Source: an uncultured Eubacteriales bacterium
GTDB taxonomy: Bacteria > Bacillota > Clostridia > Christensenellales > CAG-138
Direction of reading: 5' to 3'
NCBI GenBank assembly: GCA_900544965.1
Contig: UQXE01000001.1
Location: 1 to 64,000 of the forward strand
Length of the DNA stretch: 64,000 nucleotides
The translations under genes were made by a program, and so were the position numbers. A model generated the notes under the pieces. The model was given only the letters and a program-made list of their open reading frames with translations. It was not told the origin of the DNA and made no database searches. Below are positions 1 to 9,043 of this stretch, one piece after another; position 1 is the stretch's first letter, and each line of letters begins with the position of its first letter.

Positions 1-72
1 CGCCCCCGCAAATCACTCGGCTGGAAAACCCCTGAAGAGGTCTTCTTTAACAAGGCGTTGCACTTGACTTGA
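1..72 (+). mobile_element. IS30-family transposase, C-terminal end (partial)
   Basis: Frame 1 from the window edge reads 23 codons and stops with TGA at 70-72. The peptide contains RPRKSLGWKTPEEVF and ends in LHLT, which is the typical C-terminal tail of IS30-family DDE transposases. The rest of the gene lies outside the window. The GC-containing run just after the stop (to about 110) probably holds the right inverted repeat, but without the left end I cannot define it. Family assignment rests on this short tail only. Confidence 0.7.
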
Positions 73-536
73 CAATCCAGGGCAAAAAGTCCCCTTGGGA
101 ATCCCGAAAACAGCGTTTTTAATTATGTATCGCTTCGCTGATTTTTGATGGATTGTAAAATTGGAGCGATGTTCCAAAGCTTATACTATTCCTTCCGCAC
201 CTTTTGGAGTTTTTAGAACCTCTTTTTCAAAACACGAAAAGACGGCGTTTTTTTGATTTATTGTTTTATCCACCGCTTATCTCTGGTAGTATAAATTCAG
301 GCACCATTTGGCGACTAAATAGAAACACAGGGATCATAGGATAACGTAAACGCCTATTTACCTATAATTACGTGGTTTTTGTATTCTTCATTTTATTTGC
401 TGGCAAAAATATAATATCATTTTTATTGATTTATCATTGGAAAAGGTTAATACTTCTGCTTTAAAAATGATTCAAACACTATTTTCTCTATAAAGATTCT
501 GTTATAATTAATTCTAGAGCATGATTGGAGTTATAT
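73..536. other. Intergenic region between IS30 end and recX
   Basis: No coding frame of convincing length on either strand. The DNA becomes AT-rich to the right. A TATAAT hexamer at 503-508 could be the -10 of recX, but no good -35 lies at the right distance. Two similar short motifs (AACAGCGTTTTT near 111, GACGGCGTTTTT near 240) may belong to the insertion sequence end. Nothing else is recognised. Confidence 0.5.
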
Positions 537-1025
537 ATGAAGAAGTTAAATTCAGGACCTATGGATGCCGCGTTAAAGTTTCTTGCCCCAAAGGCCCGTA
601 CTGTGCGCGAAACCGAACTTTACCTTGATAAATGCCAGTTCGGCGAATTCGAAATATATTCTGTTATCGAAAGGCTCAAGGAGCTAGGTTACCTTGACGA
701 CAAGGCTTATGCCGATGAATTCATACGGTCGCGCTTAGCTACAAAACCAGTTAGCCGGCGCAAGCTTAGAGAACAACTTGCTGGTCACCAGCTTGATAAC
801 GATATTATAAATGAAGCTTTAGCTTCTGTTTCAGATGAAGCCGAGCTTGAAAACGCTATGTTGATTGCCCAAAAATTTGCTGCAAATATGACTGGCTACA
901 ATCATGATGATAAATTGGAGCGCATAGCAAAGAGGCTTATATCGCGTGGCTTTGACTATGTCTTTGCTAAGCAATGCGTTTCAAATTTATGCGAAAATGT
1001 CACGCACGATATGGAGTGGAATTGA
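537..1025 (+). CDS. recX: Regulatory protein RecX
   Basis: RecX binds RecA filaments and modulates recombination and SOS activity in the cytoplasm. The 162-residue product has the all-helical three-repeat RecX build: a TVRETELYL first repeat, a central GYLDDKAYADEFIRSR segment at about residues 50-65, then PVSRRKLREQL. Length fits the family. I chose ATG 537 because GGAG at 527-530 sits six bases upstream; a TTG at 525 overlaps that site and is less likely. It stands alone here, 3' of an insertion-sequence end, with 470 bp of non-coding DNA behind it. Confidence 0.88.
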   Translation: MKKLNSGPMDAALKFLAPKARTVRETELYLDKCQFGEFEIYSVIERLKELGYLDDKAYADEFIRSRLATKPVSRRKLREQLAGHQLDNDIINEALASVSDEAELENAMLIAQKFAANMTGYNHDDKLERIAKRLISRGFDYVFAKQCVSNLCENVTHDMEWN

Positions 1026-1499
1026 CTATGGGTTTAGAATTATCGCTTAATTCATAAAAATTTATTGTAGTGTATTAATATAAGGTGTTACGTTTTGCTG
1101 TGTGTAGTATTTATATTAAATCTAACTGGTCGCATTAAAATATATTAACTTTTTGATTCACTTCCTTTAAGTGCTGCGTTGACATCCGTCATAATAAGGT
1201 GCTAAAATTGTTATTGTAAACTGTTGTCATTTTTATCCTTGGGTTACGTTTGACCGTGGCGGTATTTTATGCATGTAATAAAAATGGCAGCAATCTTTAT
1301 AGTTGTTGGAGTTGGGTATAGACGCATGAGGCTGAATTACCTTTCATGTATTAAGGACACTGCTCCAACCAAATTATCAGTATTAGATGTGTTGCACATT
1401 GCTTTAAGCGCAGTCGGTATTAGCAGTTGCTAAACAGCGGAGTTGCGTTTATTGTAATAACAAGCTGATAGTTTGAATTTTTAGGAGGTCGGGCTGAAG
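1026..1499. other. Intergenic region before the TasA-like gene
   Basis: No gene is seen. A TTGACA at 1179-1184 with TAAAAT at 1203-1208 (18-bp spacing) looks like a vegetative promoter. If used, it would give a leader of almost 290 nt for the secreted-protein gene at 1500. I do not recognise a riboswitch in that leader. Confidence 0.35.
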
Positions 1500-2027
1500 G
1501 TGAAGAAGACAATCTTGACAACATCATTGTTATTGTTATTGACTGCCGTTTTAACCACGGTTACGGTGGCGTTGTTTACTTCTGAAAACCATGTAGACAA
1601 TGTTATAACCACAGGCGGTATCGATATAAGGATAAATGGTCTGCTGGATAATGGGGTCAATGGTCACGGCAACTTAAAGCCAGGAGATCTGAGTGAAAAA
1701 TCGGTCACAGTTGAAAATATAGGAAATAATGACGCGTATGTGCGCGTGTCAGTTGCGCTTGAATGGGCAAACGGGGAGCTTTCAAATGATGTTATTGTGC
1801 CAAACTATAACACTGAAAATTGGATTAACCGTGGCGGCTACTGGTATTACAATCAATGTCTGAAGGCTGGTGAGGAAACTCCTGTTCTATTCGATTCGGT
1901 GAGCTTTTCTTCTGAAGCTGGAAACAGCTATATGAATGCAATGCTTAACGTGACCGTTGAGGCAAGCGCTATACAAGCAGCAAACGGCGCCGCCGCAGAT
2001 GAATGGGGATTTACCCCTGGAGAATAA
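1500..2027 (+). CDS. TasA/camelysin-like secreted protein with SipW-type signal peptide
   Basis: A 175-residue exported protein. Residues 1-30 form a signal peptide with a short Lys-Lys start, a long hydrophobic core and the segment TVALFTSENHVDNVITTGG. This resembles the SipW-dependent leader of TasA, CalY and camelysin, where ATxAxFT is followed by N-x-VTTG-like sequence. The mature part has the expected all-beta pattern with NLKPGDLSEKSVTVENIGNNDAYVRV, a DUF11/TasA-like strand arrangement. Family members form biofilm fibres or surface-bound metalloprotease-like proteins. The start is GTG 1500, with AGGAGG at 1483-1488. No sipW signal peptidase gene lies in the window. Fibre formation is inferred from family only. 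Confidence 0.65.
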   Translation: MKKTILTTSLLLLLTAVLTTVTVALFTSENHVDNVITTGGIDIRINGLLDNGVNGHGNLKPGDLSEKSVTVENIGNNDAYVRVSVALEWANGELSNDVIVPNYNTENWINRGGYWYYNQCLKAGEETPVLFDSVSFSSEAGNSYMNAMLNVTVEASAIQAANGAAADEWGFTPGE

Positions 2028-2078
2028 TGCGGCCCCACCCATCGAAGTGTAATTACTTTATTTGAGGATGGTTTTTAT

Positions 2079-2732
2079 ATGACAAAGCGTAAATCATTTA
2101 AGATTATTATTCTAACAATAATTGTAGCATTACTCCTGTTGAGTACAATCGGAGTTGTTTTGGCTGAATCAGCCGGCTACATGACCGATTACGTTTTTTT
2201 CCCTGATGGCTCCGATCTGTTCAGTAATTTTAAGGGGGTTATGCCTGGGGACGAACTTGTTCAAGATATAAGGCTTGTCAACATGCACTATAAGAAATTA
2301 ACGTATAAAACCTTTATCCGGGCCGAAACCCCAGACGAGCAATATATTCCGTTTCTGGAACAGCTAAATTTAAAGGTTGAGCAGCTCGACGCAAATGGAA
2401 ACTCTACCAACGTTTTGTTCGATGGGAAACCCTCTGAAACAGGGCCGTTAAACTCAAATGTTTTTTTGGCTGAACTTGCTCCTCTTAAGGCCACAGAGCT
2501 GCGGGTGAGTCTCAGCGTTCCTAAAACGCTTGGCAATGAATATCAAAATACCACGGGCGCAATAAAATGGTATTTTAGCGCATATGAAAGGACGGGCTCT
2601 TCCGAACCCGATACGCCAGGTACGCCGACAACAGGAACCTTCGGCCCACCATTAATCTTTATAATAATACTTCTTGCGGCAGCGTGCACTTTGCTTTCAA
2701 TAGCGGTGATACGCAGCAGGAAGAAGGTATAA
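2079..2732 (+). CDS. Secreted wall-anchored-like protein next to TasA-like gene
   Basis: 217 residues in order: a signal peptide (1-29, ending VVLAES), a predicted beta-rich extracellular domain (30-175) with VMPGDELVQDIRLVN, a Pro/Thr/Gly linker (about 176-188), then a PTTG motif followed by a hydrophobic helix and a basic RSRKKV tail. The C-terminus has the layout of a sortase signal (xPxTG, membrane helix, positive tail), though the LPxTG leucine is replaced. The PGDxxxxxIxLxN segment resembles the TasA-like neighbour, suggesting a two-gene surface unit: a fibre subunit plus an anchored partner. A strong terminator follows 7 bp after the stop. Function is inferred. Confidence 0.6.
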   Translation: MTKRKSFKIIILTIIVALLLLSTIGVVLAESAGYMTDYVFFPDGSDLFSNFKGVMPGDELVQDIRLVNMHYKKLTYKTFIRAETPDEQYIPFLEQLNLKVEQLDANGNSTNVLFDGKPSETGPLNSNVFLAELAPLKATELRVSLSVPKTLGNEYQNTTGAIKWYFSAYERTGSSEPDTPGTPTTGTFGPPLIFIIILLAAACTLLSIAVIRSRKKV

Positions 2733-2738
2733 GCTTGG

Positions 2739-2767
2739 ATCCCACGGGAAAAACCGTGGGATTTTTT
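2739..2767 (+). terminator. Intrinsic terminator
   Basis: ATCCCACGG at 2739-2747 pairs with CCGTGGGAT at 2754-2762 (9 bp, 6-nt loop), followed by a T run. It closes the two-gene secreted-protein unit. Confidence 0.9.
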
Positions 2768-2793
2768 GTGTTTTCCATTTATGAAAAGTGTGG

Positions 2794-2799
2794 TATAAT
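2794..2799 (+). promoter_or_regulatory. Candidate extended -10 promoter for acpS-nnr
   Basis: TGGTATAAT places an extended -10 element (TATAAT 2794-2799) between the upstream terminator and acpS. The -35 position holds only TTTTCC, so the promoter call relies on the -10 and the position. Confidence 0.4.
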
Positions 2800-2961
2800 T
2801 GTTAATTGTATTGTATGTTTCCAGCGCTTAAGCGGAAGCTGAAGTTTTACATATACACTATTTTATCCGCAAAGTTTTGTTACCAATATGTATGATATTG
2901 GTATTTAAAGGCGATGCTGATAAATATTAATAAAACAGTAAATCACCGTATGGAGATGAAC

Positions 2962-3330
2962 ATGGTAATTGGCACAGGAATTGACATAATAGAAGTAGGA
3001 AGAATAGCAAATGCTTCTTCCCGTCCGGCATTTATGGAACGTCTGTTTACAGATGTGGAAAGATCATATTTCAGAGTTAAGAATAATGATCCGCAAACCA
3101 TTGCCGGCATGTTCGCGGCCAAAGAGGCATCGTTTAAGGCTCTTTCGTCAGGTTTTGACAGCATCGATTGGAAGGACATTGAAATAGTTCACGACGAAAC
3201 TGGAAAGCCGAATGTTACCCTCCACGATACAGCTACAAGGCGAATGAAGGCACTTGGCGGCAGCGAAATACACATTAGTATTTCTCATATAAAGGAGTTA
3301 GCAATAGCACAGGCCATACTGGTAGGTTAA
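2962..3330 (+). CDS. acpS: Holo-[acyl-carrier-protein] synthase
   Basis: AcpS transfers 4'-phosphopantetheine from CoA to a serine of acyl carrier protein, activating it for fatty acid synthesis. The 122-residue product begins MVIGTGIDIIEVGRI, with the conserved GxDxxxxxRI Mg-binding segment, and contains FAAKEASFKAL (the second metal and catalytic motif, near residues 54-64) and HISISH near the end. ATG 2962 is chosen over the upstream ATGs because GGAG at 2952-2955 lies six bases before it and the product then has family length. Followed 19 bp later by nnr, a common pairing in Bacillota. Confidence 0.95.
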   Translation: MVIGTGIDIIEVGRIANASSRPAFMERLFTDVERSYFRVKNNDPQTIAGMFAAKEASFKALSSGFDSIDWKDIEIVHDETGKPNVTLHDTATRRMKALGGSEIHISISHIKELAIAQAILVG

Positions 3331-3349
3331 CGGCTAAGCTGTTTTGATT

Positions 3350-4858
3350 ATGAAAAGGGTTTTGACCGCAGAGGCCATGCGCAACCTTGATGCGCATATT
3401 ATAAACGAAACCGGAACTCCTGGGTCCGTTCTCATGGAGAATGCCGCACACGCATTATTCAAGCATGTGCTTTGCCACATTAATTCAGAAAGCCGTGTGT
3501 TAATTATATGCGGAAAAGGTAATAACGGAGGCGACGGATTGGCGCTGCTGCGTATACTTCATATGAACGGAGTGAACGCATCCGCCGCCCTGTTATGCGA
3601 GGATTCGGAGTTAAAGGGTGATGCAGCCATAAACATAAGGTCGGTTAGGAATATAGGTCTTCCTTGTGTAAATGTAAAGGATGAAGGTGAAATCTCCAAT
3701 CTGACATCAGCTAACAATATAATAGTGGATGCTATCTTTGGTACGGGGCTTTCCCGAAATGTTACAGGATTGCCGGCAAAAGCCATAGAGTCTATGAATA
3801 AAGCTGAGGCGTATCGCATAGCCGTTGACATTCCGTCGGGCATATGTTCCGATACAGGTAAGGTTCTGGGGATTGCATTTAAAGCTGACGCTACCGTAAC
3901 CTTTCAACATCTAAAGCGCGGCCTTATTCTGTTTCCAGGTCGTGAATACTCAGGTAAGCTTGAGATCGCCCCAATAGGCATGAATTCCAAGGGATACAAA
4001 TTTGATAAATGCGAATACTGCCTGGAATACGACGACATAGTCCGGCTTATTCCAAAACGGCTACCAGACTCACATAAAGGGAGTCACGGCCGCGCGCTTC
4101 TTATAGCTGGAAGCGAAGGCTTTTTTGGCGCGTCCGTTATGTCGGCAAGAGCAACGCTCAGGGCTGGAGCGGGTTTATTGAAGGTCGTGGTTCCTGGCGA
4201 AATAAGCCCAGCGCTTTTTGCGGTCCCTGAAGCTATGGTTAACCCAATGCCGGAAGGCGGTTGGGACGGCGCTGATATGCTAAAACTTGACAGTCTCATC
4301 GACTGGGCGGACTGCATAGCCGTAGGCCCCGGTATGGGTCGAGACGAAGGGGTAAAAAGGGTTGTCAGCCGCGTCCTGCAATCGGGCAAGCCCTCAGTCT
4401 TAGACGCTGACGCGCTTAACGCCATATCAGGCGATGCTAGTCTCTATGAATATCTTCATCCAAATAGCGTCCTTACACCGCACGCCGGCGAGATGGCCCG
4501 CCTTTGCGCGTGCAGCGCTTTGGATGTAAAGCGGGATCCCGTTGGGTTTGCGTCGATGTTCTCTAAAAGATGGAATGCAAACCTGCTCTTAAAAGGCGCT
4601 ACCAGTGTTATTTGCTCTTCTAGAGGCAATATAGCTTATAATCTTACAGGTAATCCAGGGCTTGCAAAAGGTGGCAGCGGCGATGTTTTAACCGGTATCA
4701 TACTTGCCATGATGGCACAAGGCCTGCAACCGTTTGAAGCCGCTTGCGCGGGCGCCTATCTGCTGGGAAAAGCGGCGGATAAAGCGGCGGAAACGATCAG
4801 TTTAAGGGCGATAACCTCAAGTGACGTAGTAGAAGCGCTAAAAGCTGTGATTGCATAA
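3350..4858 (+). CDS. nnr: Bifunctional NAD(P)H-hydrate epimerase/dehydratase
   Basis: Repairs damaged NADH and NADPH. The N-terminal YjeF/NAXE domain (about 1-210) epimerises the R and S hydrates, and the C-terminal NAXD ribokinase-like domain (about 220-500) dehydrates the S form using ADP. Seen here: VLMENAAHAL and GKGNNGGDGLALLR in the first domain, and GLAKGGSGDVLTG in the second, where the GSGDVL aspartate is catalytic. 502 residues, normal for the fused form. I prefer ATG 3350 to TTG 3344; no strong ribosome binding site is visible, so translation may be coupled to acpS. A bidirectional terminator follows. Confidence 0.93.
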   Translation: MKRVLTAEAMRNLDAHIINETGTPGSVLMENAAHALFKHVLCHINSESRVLIICGKGNNGGDGLALLRILHMNGVNASAALLCEDSELKGDAAINIRSVRNIGLPCVNVKDEGEISNLTSANNIIVDAIFGTGLSRNVTGLPAKAIESMNKAEAYRIAVDIPSGICSDTGKVLGIAFKADATVTFQHLKRGLILFPGREYSGKLEIAPIGMNSKGYKFDKCEYCLEYDDIVRLIPKRLPDSHKGSHGRALLIAGSEGFFGASVMSARATLRAGAGLLKVVVPGEISPALFAVPEAMVNPMPEGGWDGADMLKLDSLIDWADCIAVGPGMGRDEGVKRVVSRVLQSGKPSVLDADALNAISGDASLYEYLHPNSVLTPHAGEMARLCACSALDVKRDPVGFASMFSKRWNANLLLKGATSVICSSRGNIAYNLTGNPGLAKGGSGDVLTGIILAMMAQGLQPFEAACAGAYLLGKAADKAAETISLRAITSSDVVEALKAVIA

Positions 4859-4883
4859 GAAAAAGCTATCATAAAATATTAAA

Positions 4884-4930
4884 GGGTTATAAAATCGTGC
4901 TATTGACACGATTTTATAACCCCTGTTTTT
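4884..4930. terminator. Bidirectional intrinsic terminator between nnr and cotJC
   Basis: A 16-bp perfect stem (4884-4899 with 4907-4922, 7-nt loop) lies between two convergent genes. T runs flank it on the plus strand (4926-4930) and, more weakly, on the minus strand. Confidence 0.88.
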
Positions 4931-4977
4931 ATTCAGCATATCCAGCGCTTTTATTGCCGTGTAATCATGACCGCTTA

Positions 4978-5652
4978 TTATTTTGTGGTAAAATCAAAAG
5001 CAGGCGCCTGGCTCTTGGCCGGATCAAAGCTATTATTACCTGGCCTTGAAAGGTCAAAATATATTCTCGAGTCATTTGTTACGCCCCAGTCGTTCTGGGA
5101 GCCTGAATCCTGTATTCGGTTGAACGCCTCCCTAAACATCGTATTGTGGGCCTCCTCTCTGTTTAGAAGAAAATCAATCATCTCCCTGACGCCATTGTCA
5201 TTTATCTGTCGATAGAGATACTGATATACCACTTTTGCCCTTTGTTCAGAAGCTATATCGGATAGTATATCGGCCGCTAAATCACCGGTTTCGTTTACAT
5301 AAGCGGCTGTCCAAAGATATCCTGAAGCGTTGGCCAGCATGGGCGTAAGCCCTGAAAGAACGTGTGCCTCAATATTTCCTATGGAAGCGTTCATCGCATC
5401 GGGATCATGGCCGTTAAGCAGGCTGACCGCTGTGGCAACCATCTCCATGTGCCCCAACTCTTCGGATGCGATATCAAGGAACAGATCCTTTATGTCGGGA
5501 TCCTTTATTCTCATACTTTGGGACAGGTATTGCATAGCCGCCTTCAGCTCTCCTTGCGGGCCTCCGAGCTGCTCTTGAAGCATGGCCGCATAGTTGGCGT
5601 TTGGGCCGTCTACGCGTACGTTTTGAAGAAGTCTTTTCTCATGTCTAAACAT
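4978..5652 (-). CDS. cotJC: Spore-coat manganese catalase CotJC
   Basis: A ferritin-like di-manganese catalase that breaks down hydrogen peroxide; in Bacillus the CotJC type is packed in the spore coat. 224 residues. The metal ligands align with Mn-catalases: E35 (GELKAAMQYL), E65 and H68 (EELGHME), E136 (SEQRAK) and H169 (REEAH). AAAGGCGG precedes the ATG. cotJA and cotJB partners are not adjacent, so here it is a single-gene unit divergent from the penicillin-binding protein. The sigma factor that drives it cannot be read with confidence from the 198-bp divergent gap. Confidence 0.9.
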   Translation of the reverse strand: MFRHEKRLLQNVRVDGPNANYAAMLQEQLGGPQGELKAAMQYLSQSMRIKDPDIKDLFLDIASEELGHMEMVATAVSLLNGHDPDAMNASIGNIEAHVLSGLTPMLANASGYLWTAAYVNETGDLAADILSDIASEQRAKVVYQYLYRQINDNGVREMIDFLLNREEAHNTMFREAFNRIQDSGSQNDWGVTNDSRIYFDLSRPGNNSFDPAKSQAPAFDFTTK

Positions 5653-5781
5653 TTATGTTTACCGCCTTTCTTGCAATGTAGCTATTAAATATTATGTTTT
5701 TATTTTGACTGAACGGAGGCATTTATATTCAAGCAGAAAGTATTACAAATCAGCATAGATATGAACAATATGTAAAGCCAA

Positions 5782-5811
5782 TTGCCGTATTATACCGCCT
5801 TATGCTATACT
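5782..5811 (+). promoter_or_regulatory. Candidate sigma-A promoter of the PBP gene
   Basis: TTGCCG (5782-5787), 18-bp spacer, TATACT (5806-5811), about 40 bp before the start codon of the class A PBP, with GAAAGGG as ribosome binding site at 5834-5840. Confidence 0.5.
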
Positions 5812-5850
5812 ATCATTGGCTAAATCTATACTCGAAAGGGATATGATGAC

Positions 5851-8631
5851 ATGGATTCCTACAAAACAAACGATTCACATGATGGTAAAACCCGTTTAAG
5901 GCGAACCTACAGACCGGAAGATACGGATAATATATTTTTTGATGTCAAAAATAAACAAAAGACAAAAATAAAAGACCTGTTTGTGCAGCGCAAGGACACA
6001 AAACCTTTTCCTCTGGCGGTTCTGTTCAGTACGCTGAAGGTGATGATAGTGTCGCTGATTCTCATAGGATGCGCATGCTTCGGTTTGGTGCTTGGCGTCG
6101 CAAAGGCATATGTGGACACTACCCCTGAGCTGGATGTTTCCCAGCTGACCAAAAGCGACCGCACATCCTTTATCTATGATAAAGACGGCGACCTGATTAC
6201 CACGTTTTCGGGGTTAGAATACAGGGACTGGGTAGACATTGATGAAATACCCGATATGCTGAAAAACGCCGTTATTGCCATTGAGGACGTAAGGTTTTAT
6301 AAGCATAACGGAGTGGACATAAAAAGGCTTGTTTCCGCTATAATAAACACGTTTTTAAATCAGAATACCCATGGCGGAAGCACTATAACTCAGCAGCTGA
6401 TAAAAAATAAGATTTTATCAAACGAGCAGTCCTACAAGCGCAAGATTCAGGAGGCCTATCTGGCGCTGGAGCTTGAGAATACCATTGATAAGGACCATAT
6501 TTTAGAAGCCTATATGAACGATGTATACCTCGGGGAGTCAAACTATGGCGTAAAGGCGGCTGCAGAGGACTATTTTGGCAAGGAGCTATCCGAATTGTCC
6601 ATTAGGGAATGCGCCATGATAGCCGGCCTTATACAAAAGCCCTATTATACCAATCCACGGGCGAATACGTATACACGCACCTATACGGAGGGTGAAAAAA
6701 AAGGCCAAAATAAGATGGACATCACTGAAGAGCGTACAAATACAGTTATATGGGCTATGTATGACGCTGGATTTATAACCTCTGAACAGCGTGAGACTGC
6801 TCTCAATGATAAGGTGAAAATTCTGCAATTCTCTGAACAGAAGCAGATGTATGATATGCCTTACTTTGTCGAATATGCCATTTATGACGTTGTCACGCAT
6901 ATGCTCATCCAGCGCAATATGCTGGATACAAAGGAGAACCGCACCTCTATTGAAAACGAACTGAGGACGGGCGGCTATCATATCTATACAACTGTTGATA
7001 CACAAATGCAGCACCTTGTTCAGGATACAATAACGAACTGGGATAAGTATCCTGAACTTGCCGATCCATCAACCGCCATTGATTACACATCCGGTCAGGG
7101 CATTATACAGCCCCAGGCGTCCGCGGTAGTATTCGATTATCATACGGGCGAGCTTAGGGCAATAATCGGAGGAAGAACTCCCCCTACGGTAAAAAAGGCT
7201 TGGAATCGCGCCTATATGAGCAACAACCCTGTGGGCTCCTCAATAAAACCTATTGCGGTATATGGTCCCGCCCTTGATCTAGGCGCCTCTCCAGCTACTA
7301 TCATAGCGAATTTCCCAGGAGAAATTGAAGGATATGGCGGCAAAGGTTATCCTGCGCTTGGCAGCTCAAAGTGGATGGGACCGGTAACGATAAGGCGCGG
7401 TGTTGTGTCCTCTTTGAACGTAGTGGCTGCGAGGACGCTGTTTGAGTACGTTACACCGGCCACGTCCACCGATTATCTGGCCAACCTTGGGATAGACAGG
7501 TCTAGGATAAACTCCGATGGACCTGGGCTTGCGCTTGGTACATCGGGGATTACCCCTATTGAGATGGCGGCAGCGTTCGGAGCCATAGCAAACGGAGGCG
7601 AATACATAGAGCCTATGGCGTTTACCCGTGTTGTAGACTCAAACGGCAAGATAATAATTGATGCAAATGATGTCAGGGAAACGCGTCAGGTATTCAAACG
7701 TTCCACCGCGTACATGTTAATAGACATGCTTACAAATGCTGTAAACAGCGGTACCGGTACAAGAGCCAAGATCGACGGCATGACGGTGGCTGGCAAGACC
7801 GGCACCAATGACGAGTATACGAGCGCATATTTTGCTGGGATGACGCCATATTACTCAGCCTCCATCTGGGTTGGTCACGATCAGTATAAAAATAAGCTTA
7901 GAAGCGGTTCAACAGGTGGAAACTCCGCCGCGCCGCTATGGCAGGCGTTTATGTCCCAGATCCACGAAGGTTATACGGATAAGCCCATCATGGACGATTC
8001 CCCAGTACAGCTTGGATTGGAAAGACGTACTGTATGTTCAATATCCGGACTTTTAGCGACAGAAGCCTGTAAACATGATACGGGGGGACATACCCCTGTT
8101 ACCGATTGGTTTTACAGCGATGATATTCCCACTGAATCCTGTAATATGCATGTAATCGTTGAATTGTGCTCAACTTCTCATGAACCTGCTTCCATCTACT
8201 GTCAGCCCTACGGAACCACTACCGGAAGCGTTGTGTTAATATCGTCCGAATCAATGTATAGCCAGTTCTCAAAAGAGGATGTACTGGCCGCAATGCCAAA
8301 CGCTGTGTTTACCGACGCAACTATTGAGGAGTATGCGGCAAACGCAGATCCCGCTTTACTATGCGGCTTGCATACGCCGCCATACCATGGAGGCGGTGAC
8401 GGCCTTAGTCAGGCGGTCATTGCGGCAAACGAATTGATAACTGATGTCCAAACCTACCTTAATACTGTAGTAGCGCTGCCTGAAACCGAACGTTCTACAC
8501 TTGAAAACGGTATAAGCTTGCTTAGGACAGCGTTAGACAACAGTGACTTGGATGAAATAAGGAACTATACAAGCTCGTTGGAGTATAATTACGGTATAAT
8601 AAAGGGTAATTATCCTCCTCCTGCCTTGTAG
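5851..8631 (+). CDS. Class A penicillin-binding protein (bifunctional peptidoglycan synthase)
   Basis: Polymerises lipid II and crosslinks the glycan strands outside the membrane. 926 residues: a charged cytoplasmic tail (1-60), one membrane helix (about 64-86), a GT51 glycosyltransferase (about 110-290) with IEDVRFYKHNGVD (catalytic E145) and GGSTITQQ (175-182), and a transpeptidase domain with SSIK (S463 nucleophile, K466), SLN (521-523) and KTGT (649-652). A C-terminal extension of about 190 residues has paired cysteines (CSISGLLATEAC, CSTSHEPASIYC) and a helical tail. All catalytic motifs are intact. It resembles PBP1a/PonA; the exact paralogue cannot be settled. Confidence 0.93.
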   Translation: MDSYKTNDSHDGKTRLRRTYRPEDTDNIFFDVKNKQKTKIKDLFVQRKDTKPFPLAVLFSTLKVMIVSLILIGCACFGLVLGVAKAYVDTTPELDVSQLTKSDRTSFIYDKDGDLITTFSGLEYRDWVDIDEIPDMLKNAVIAIEDVRFYKHNGVDIKRLVSAIINTFLNQNTHGGSTITQQLIKNKILSNEQSYKRKIQEAYLALELENTIDKDHILEAYMNDVYLGESNYGVKAAAEDYFGKELSELSIRECAMIAGLIQKPYYTNPRANTYTRTYTEGEKKGQNKMDITEERTNTVIWAMYDAGFITSEQRETALNDKVKILQFSEQKQMYDMPYFVEYAIYDVVTHMLIQRNMLDTKENRTSIENELRTGGYHIYTTVDTQMQHLVQDTITNWDKYPELADPSTAIDYTSGQGIIQPQASAVVFDYHTGELRAIIGGRTPPTVKKAWNRAYMSNNPVGSSIKPIAVYGPALDLGASPATIIANFPGEIEGYGGKGYPALGSSKWMGPVTIRRGVVSSLNVVAARTLFEYVTPATSTDYLANLGIDRSRINSDGPGLALGTSGITPIEMAAAFGAIANGGEYIEPMAFTRVVDSNGKIIIDANDVRETRQVFKRSTAYMLIDMLTNAVNSGTGTRAKIDGMTVAGKTGTNDEYTSAYFAGMTPYYSASIWVGHDQYKNKLRSGSTGGNSAAPLWQAFMSQIHEGYTDKPIMDDSPVQLGLERRTVCSISGLLATEACKHDTGGHTPVTDWFYSDDIPTESCNMHVIVELCSTSHEPASIYCQPYGTTTGSVVLISSESMYSQFSKEDVLAAMPNAVFTDATIEEYAANADPALLCGLHTPPYHGGGDGLSQAVIAANELITDVQTYLNTVVALPETERSTLENGISLLRTALDNSDLDEIRNYTSSLEYNYGIIKGNYPPPAL

Positions 8632-8761
8632 CGATTAGAAAAGGTCAAATATTGTAATCTATTTGCACTTTACCAAAACATCGATCTGATATATAATACA
8701 GATATGCCAGAGTATGAACGGCAGTATATAACTTGATTACACTGGAGGGAGGCCTTTTAAT

Positions 8762-9025
8762 ATGGACGTGAAGTATTGTCAAAGCTGTGCTATGCCGCTC
8801 AGCACGGACGAGCTGTTAGGAACGGAAGCCGACGGAAGCAAGAATGAGGAATACTGTGTATATTGTTATTCCGACGGATCGTTTACGTCTGAATGTACGA
8901 TGGATGAGATGATTGAGCAATGCATTCCGTTCATGGTGGAGTCAAATCCAAACATGAGCGAGGGGGCTGCGCGCAAGATGTTAAATGATGTATTTCCAAT
9001 GCTCAAGCGCTGGAAGAAAGAATAA
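8762..9025 (+). CDS. Putative zinc-ribbon protein
   Basis: 87 residues. The N-terminal half (CQSCAMPL at about 6-13, then CVYC at about 32-35) carries two CxxC knuckles with the spacing of the small putative zinc-ribbon family (zf_ribbon type). The C-terminal half is helical (SEGAARKMLNDVFPML). GGAGGGAGG stands before the ATG. It is followed 18 bp later by the SH3-domain gene and may be co-transcribed. Biochemical role unknown. Confidence 0.75.
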   Translation: MDVKYCQSCAMPLSTDELLGTEADGSKNEEYCVYCYSDGSFTSECTMDEMIEQCIPFMVESNPNMSEGAARKMLNDVFPMLKRWKKE

Positions 9026-9043
9026 CCTACAGGAGGCGATTAC

